A stretch of DNA of 5,685 nucleotides from Clostridia bacterium (GTDB taxonomy: Bacteria > Bacillota_E > SLMV01 > PUMD01): NCBI GenBank assembly GCA_007128555.1, contig SKXF01000275.1, positions 1-5,685 of the forward strand, in the 5' to 3' direction. The stretch's first letter is position 1, and each line of letters starts with the position of its first letter. Both the position numbers and the translations under genes were made by a program. The notes beneath the pieces are model-generated. The model saw only the letters and a list, made by a program, of their open reading frames with translations. It was not told the DNA's origin and did not search any database. Of the stretch, positions 5,566 through 5,685 are shown piece after piece.

Positions 5566-5685
5566 GTGCCAACACCTACCTTTATGTTCCTGAAACGAGC
5601 GGGAGCTGCTCCGTGTCCAACGTGGGCAATCTGGACCGGCTCGCCCTTGGCACAACCAGGCGTCCCCCATATGTGCCATTCGTCC
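5562..5685 (-). CDS. tldD: TldD C-terminal end (gene begins outside the window)
   Basis: The leftward frame entering at the right edge encodes 40 residues and stops with TGA at 5564-5562. The sequence contains GCAKGEPVQIAHVGHGAAP and then ARFRNIKVGVGT at the C-terminus. This is the conserved tail of TldD (C-K-G-x-P-V, VGHGAP-x-RFRN-x-x-VG), the zinc-dependent catalytic subunit that joins TldE. The catalytic HExxxH lies further upstream, outside the window. The stop overlaps the tldE start by four bases (ATGA), so the two genes are co-transcribed and probably translationally coupled, giving balanced subunits. Identification rests on the tail only, but the tldD-tldE order agrees. Confidence 0.85.
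   Translation of the reverse strand, partial: DEWHIWGTPGCAKGEPVQIAHVGHGAAPARFRNIKVGVGT

Noticed and set aside
5566..5679. Longer TldE start at 5679
   Set aside because: The extra 38 residues overlap the tldD reading frame, whose conserved tail is evident, and the GGTAGGTG site supports the ATG at 5565.

Overview
The window reads as an ordinary bacterial chromosome segment of moderately high GC. It has compact gene packing, strong GGAGG-type ribosome binding sites and several non-ATG starts (TTG for the peptidase, GTG for the thiol-disulfide protein). The six-helix CcdA, the membrane-anchored TlpA/ResA-like partner and the strong Shine-Dalgarno sites are compatible with a Gram-positive, Bacillota-like lineage. 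This is a weak inference, and nothing here fixes the taxon. No tRNA, rRNA, CRISPR array, insertion sequence or prophage gene is visible.

Left part (1-1425): the N-terminal half of an M28-type aminopeptidase runs leftwards off the window edge. A 317-bp control region separates it from a divergent PadR-family repressor (1054-1425). That region holds a 22-bp interrupted palindrome (788-809), the best operator candidate in the window.

Middle (1426-2801): after a 143-bp gap carrying a short direct repeat comes a 410-residue protein of uncharacterised type. It has an N-terminal domain I associate with a DUF7713-like family, an acidic linker, a segment resembling the core-binding (SAM-like) domain of tyrosine recombinases without any catalytic domain, and a small C-terminal beta-rich domain.

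Right-centre (2802-4181): a clear sigma70/sigmaA-type promoter (TTGCCC-N17-TATACT) precedes a two-gene operon. It encodes CcdA, a membrane electron-transfer protein, and a membrane-anchored thioredoxin-like protein with a WCPSC active site. Together they should carry reducing power from the cytoplasm to extracytoplasmic thiols.

Right end (4222-5685): convergent to that operon, and separated by a perfect 10-bp stem-loop, is a leftward tldD-tldE pair. Only the last 40 residues of TldD are inside the window. Its stop overlaps the TldE start as ATGA, so the two are translationally coupled subunits of one peptidase complex.

Peptide hydrolysis (M28 enzyme, TldD/TldE) is a loose shared theme. I see no convincing new multi-gene system. 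The items most worth a second look are the DUF7713-like/recombinase-like fusion protein and the palindrome in front of the peptidase.
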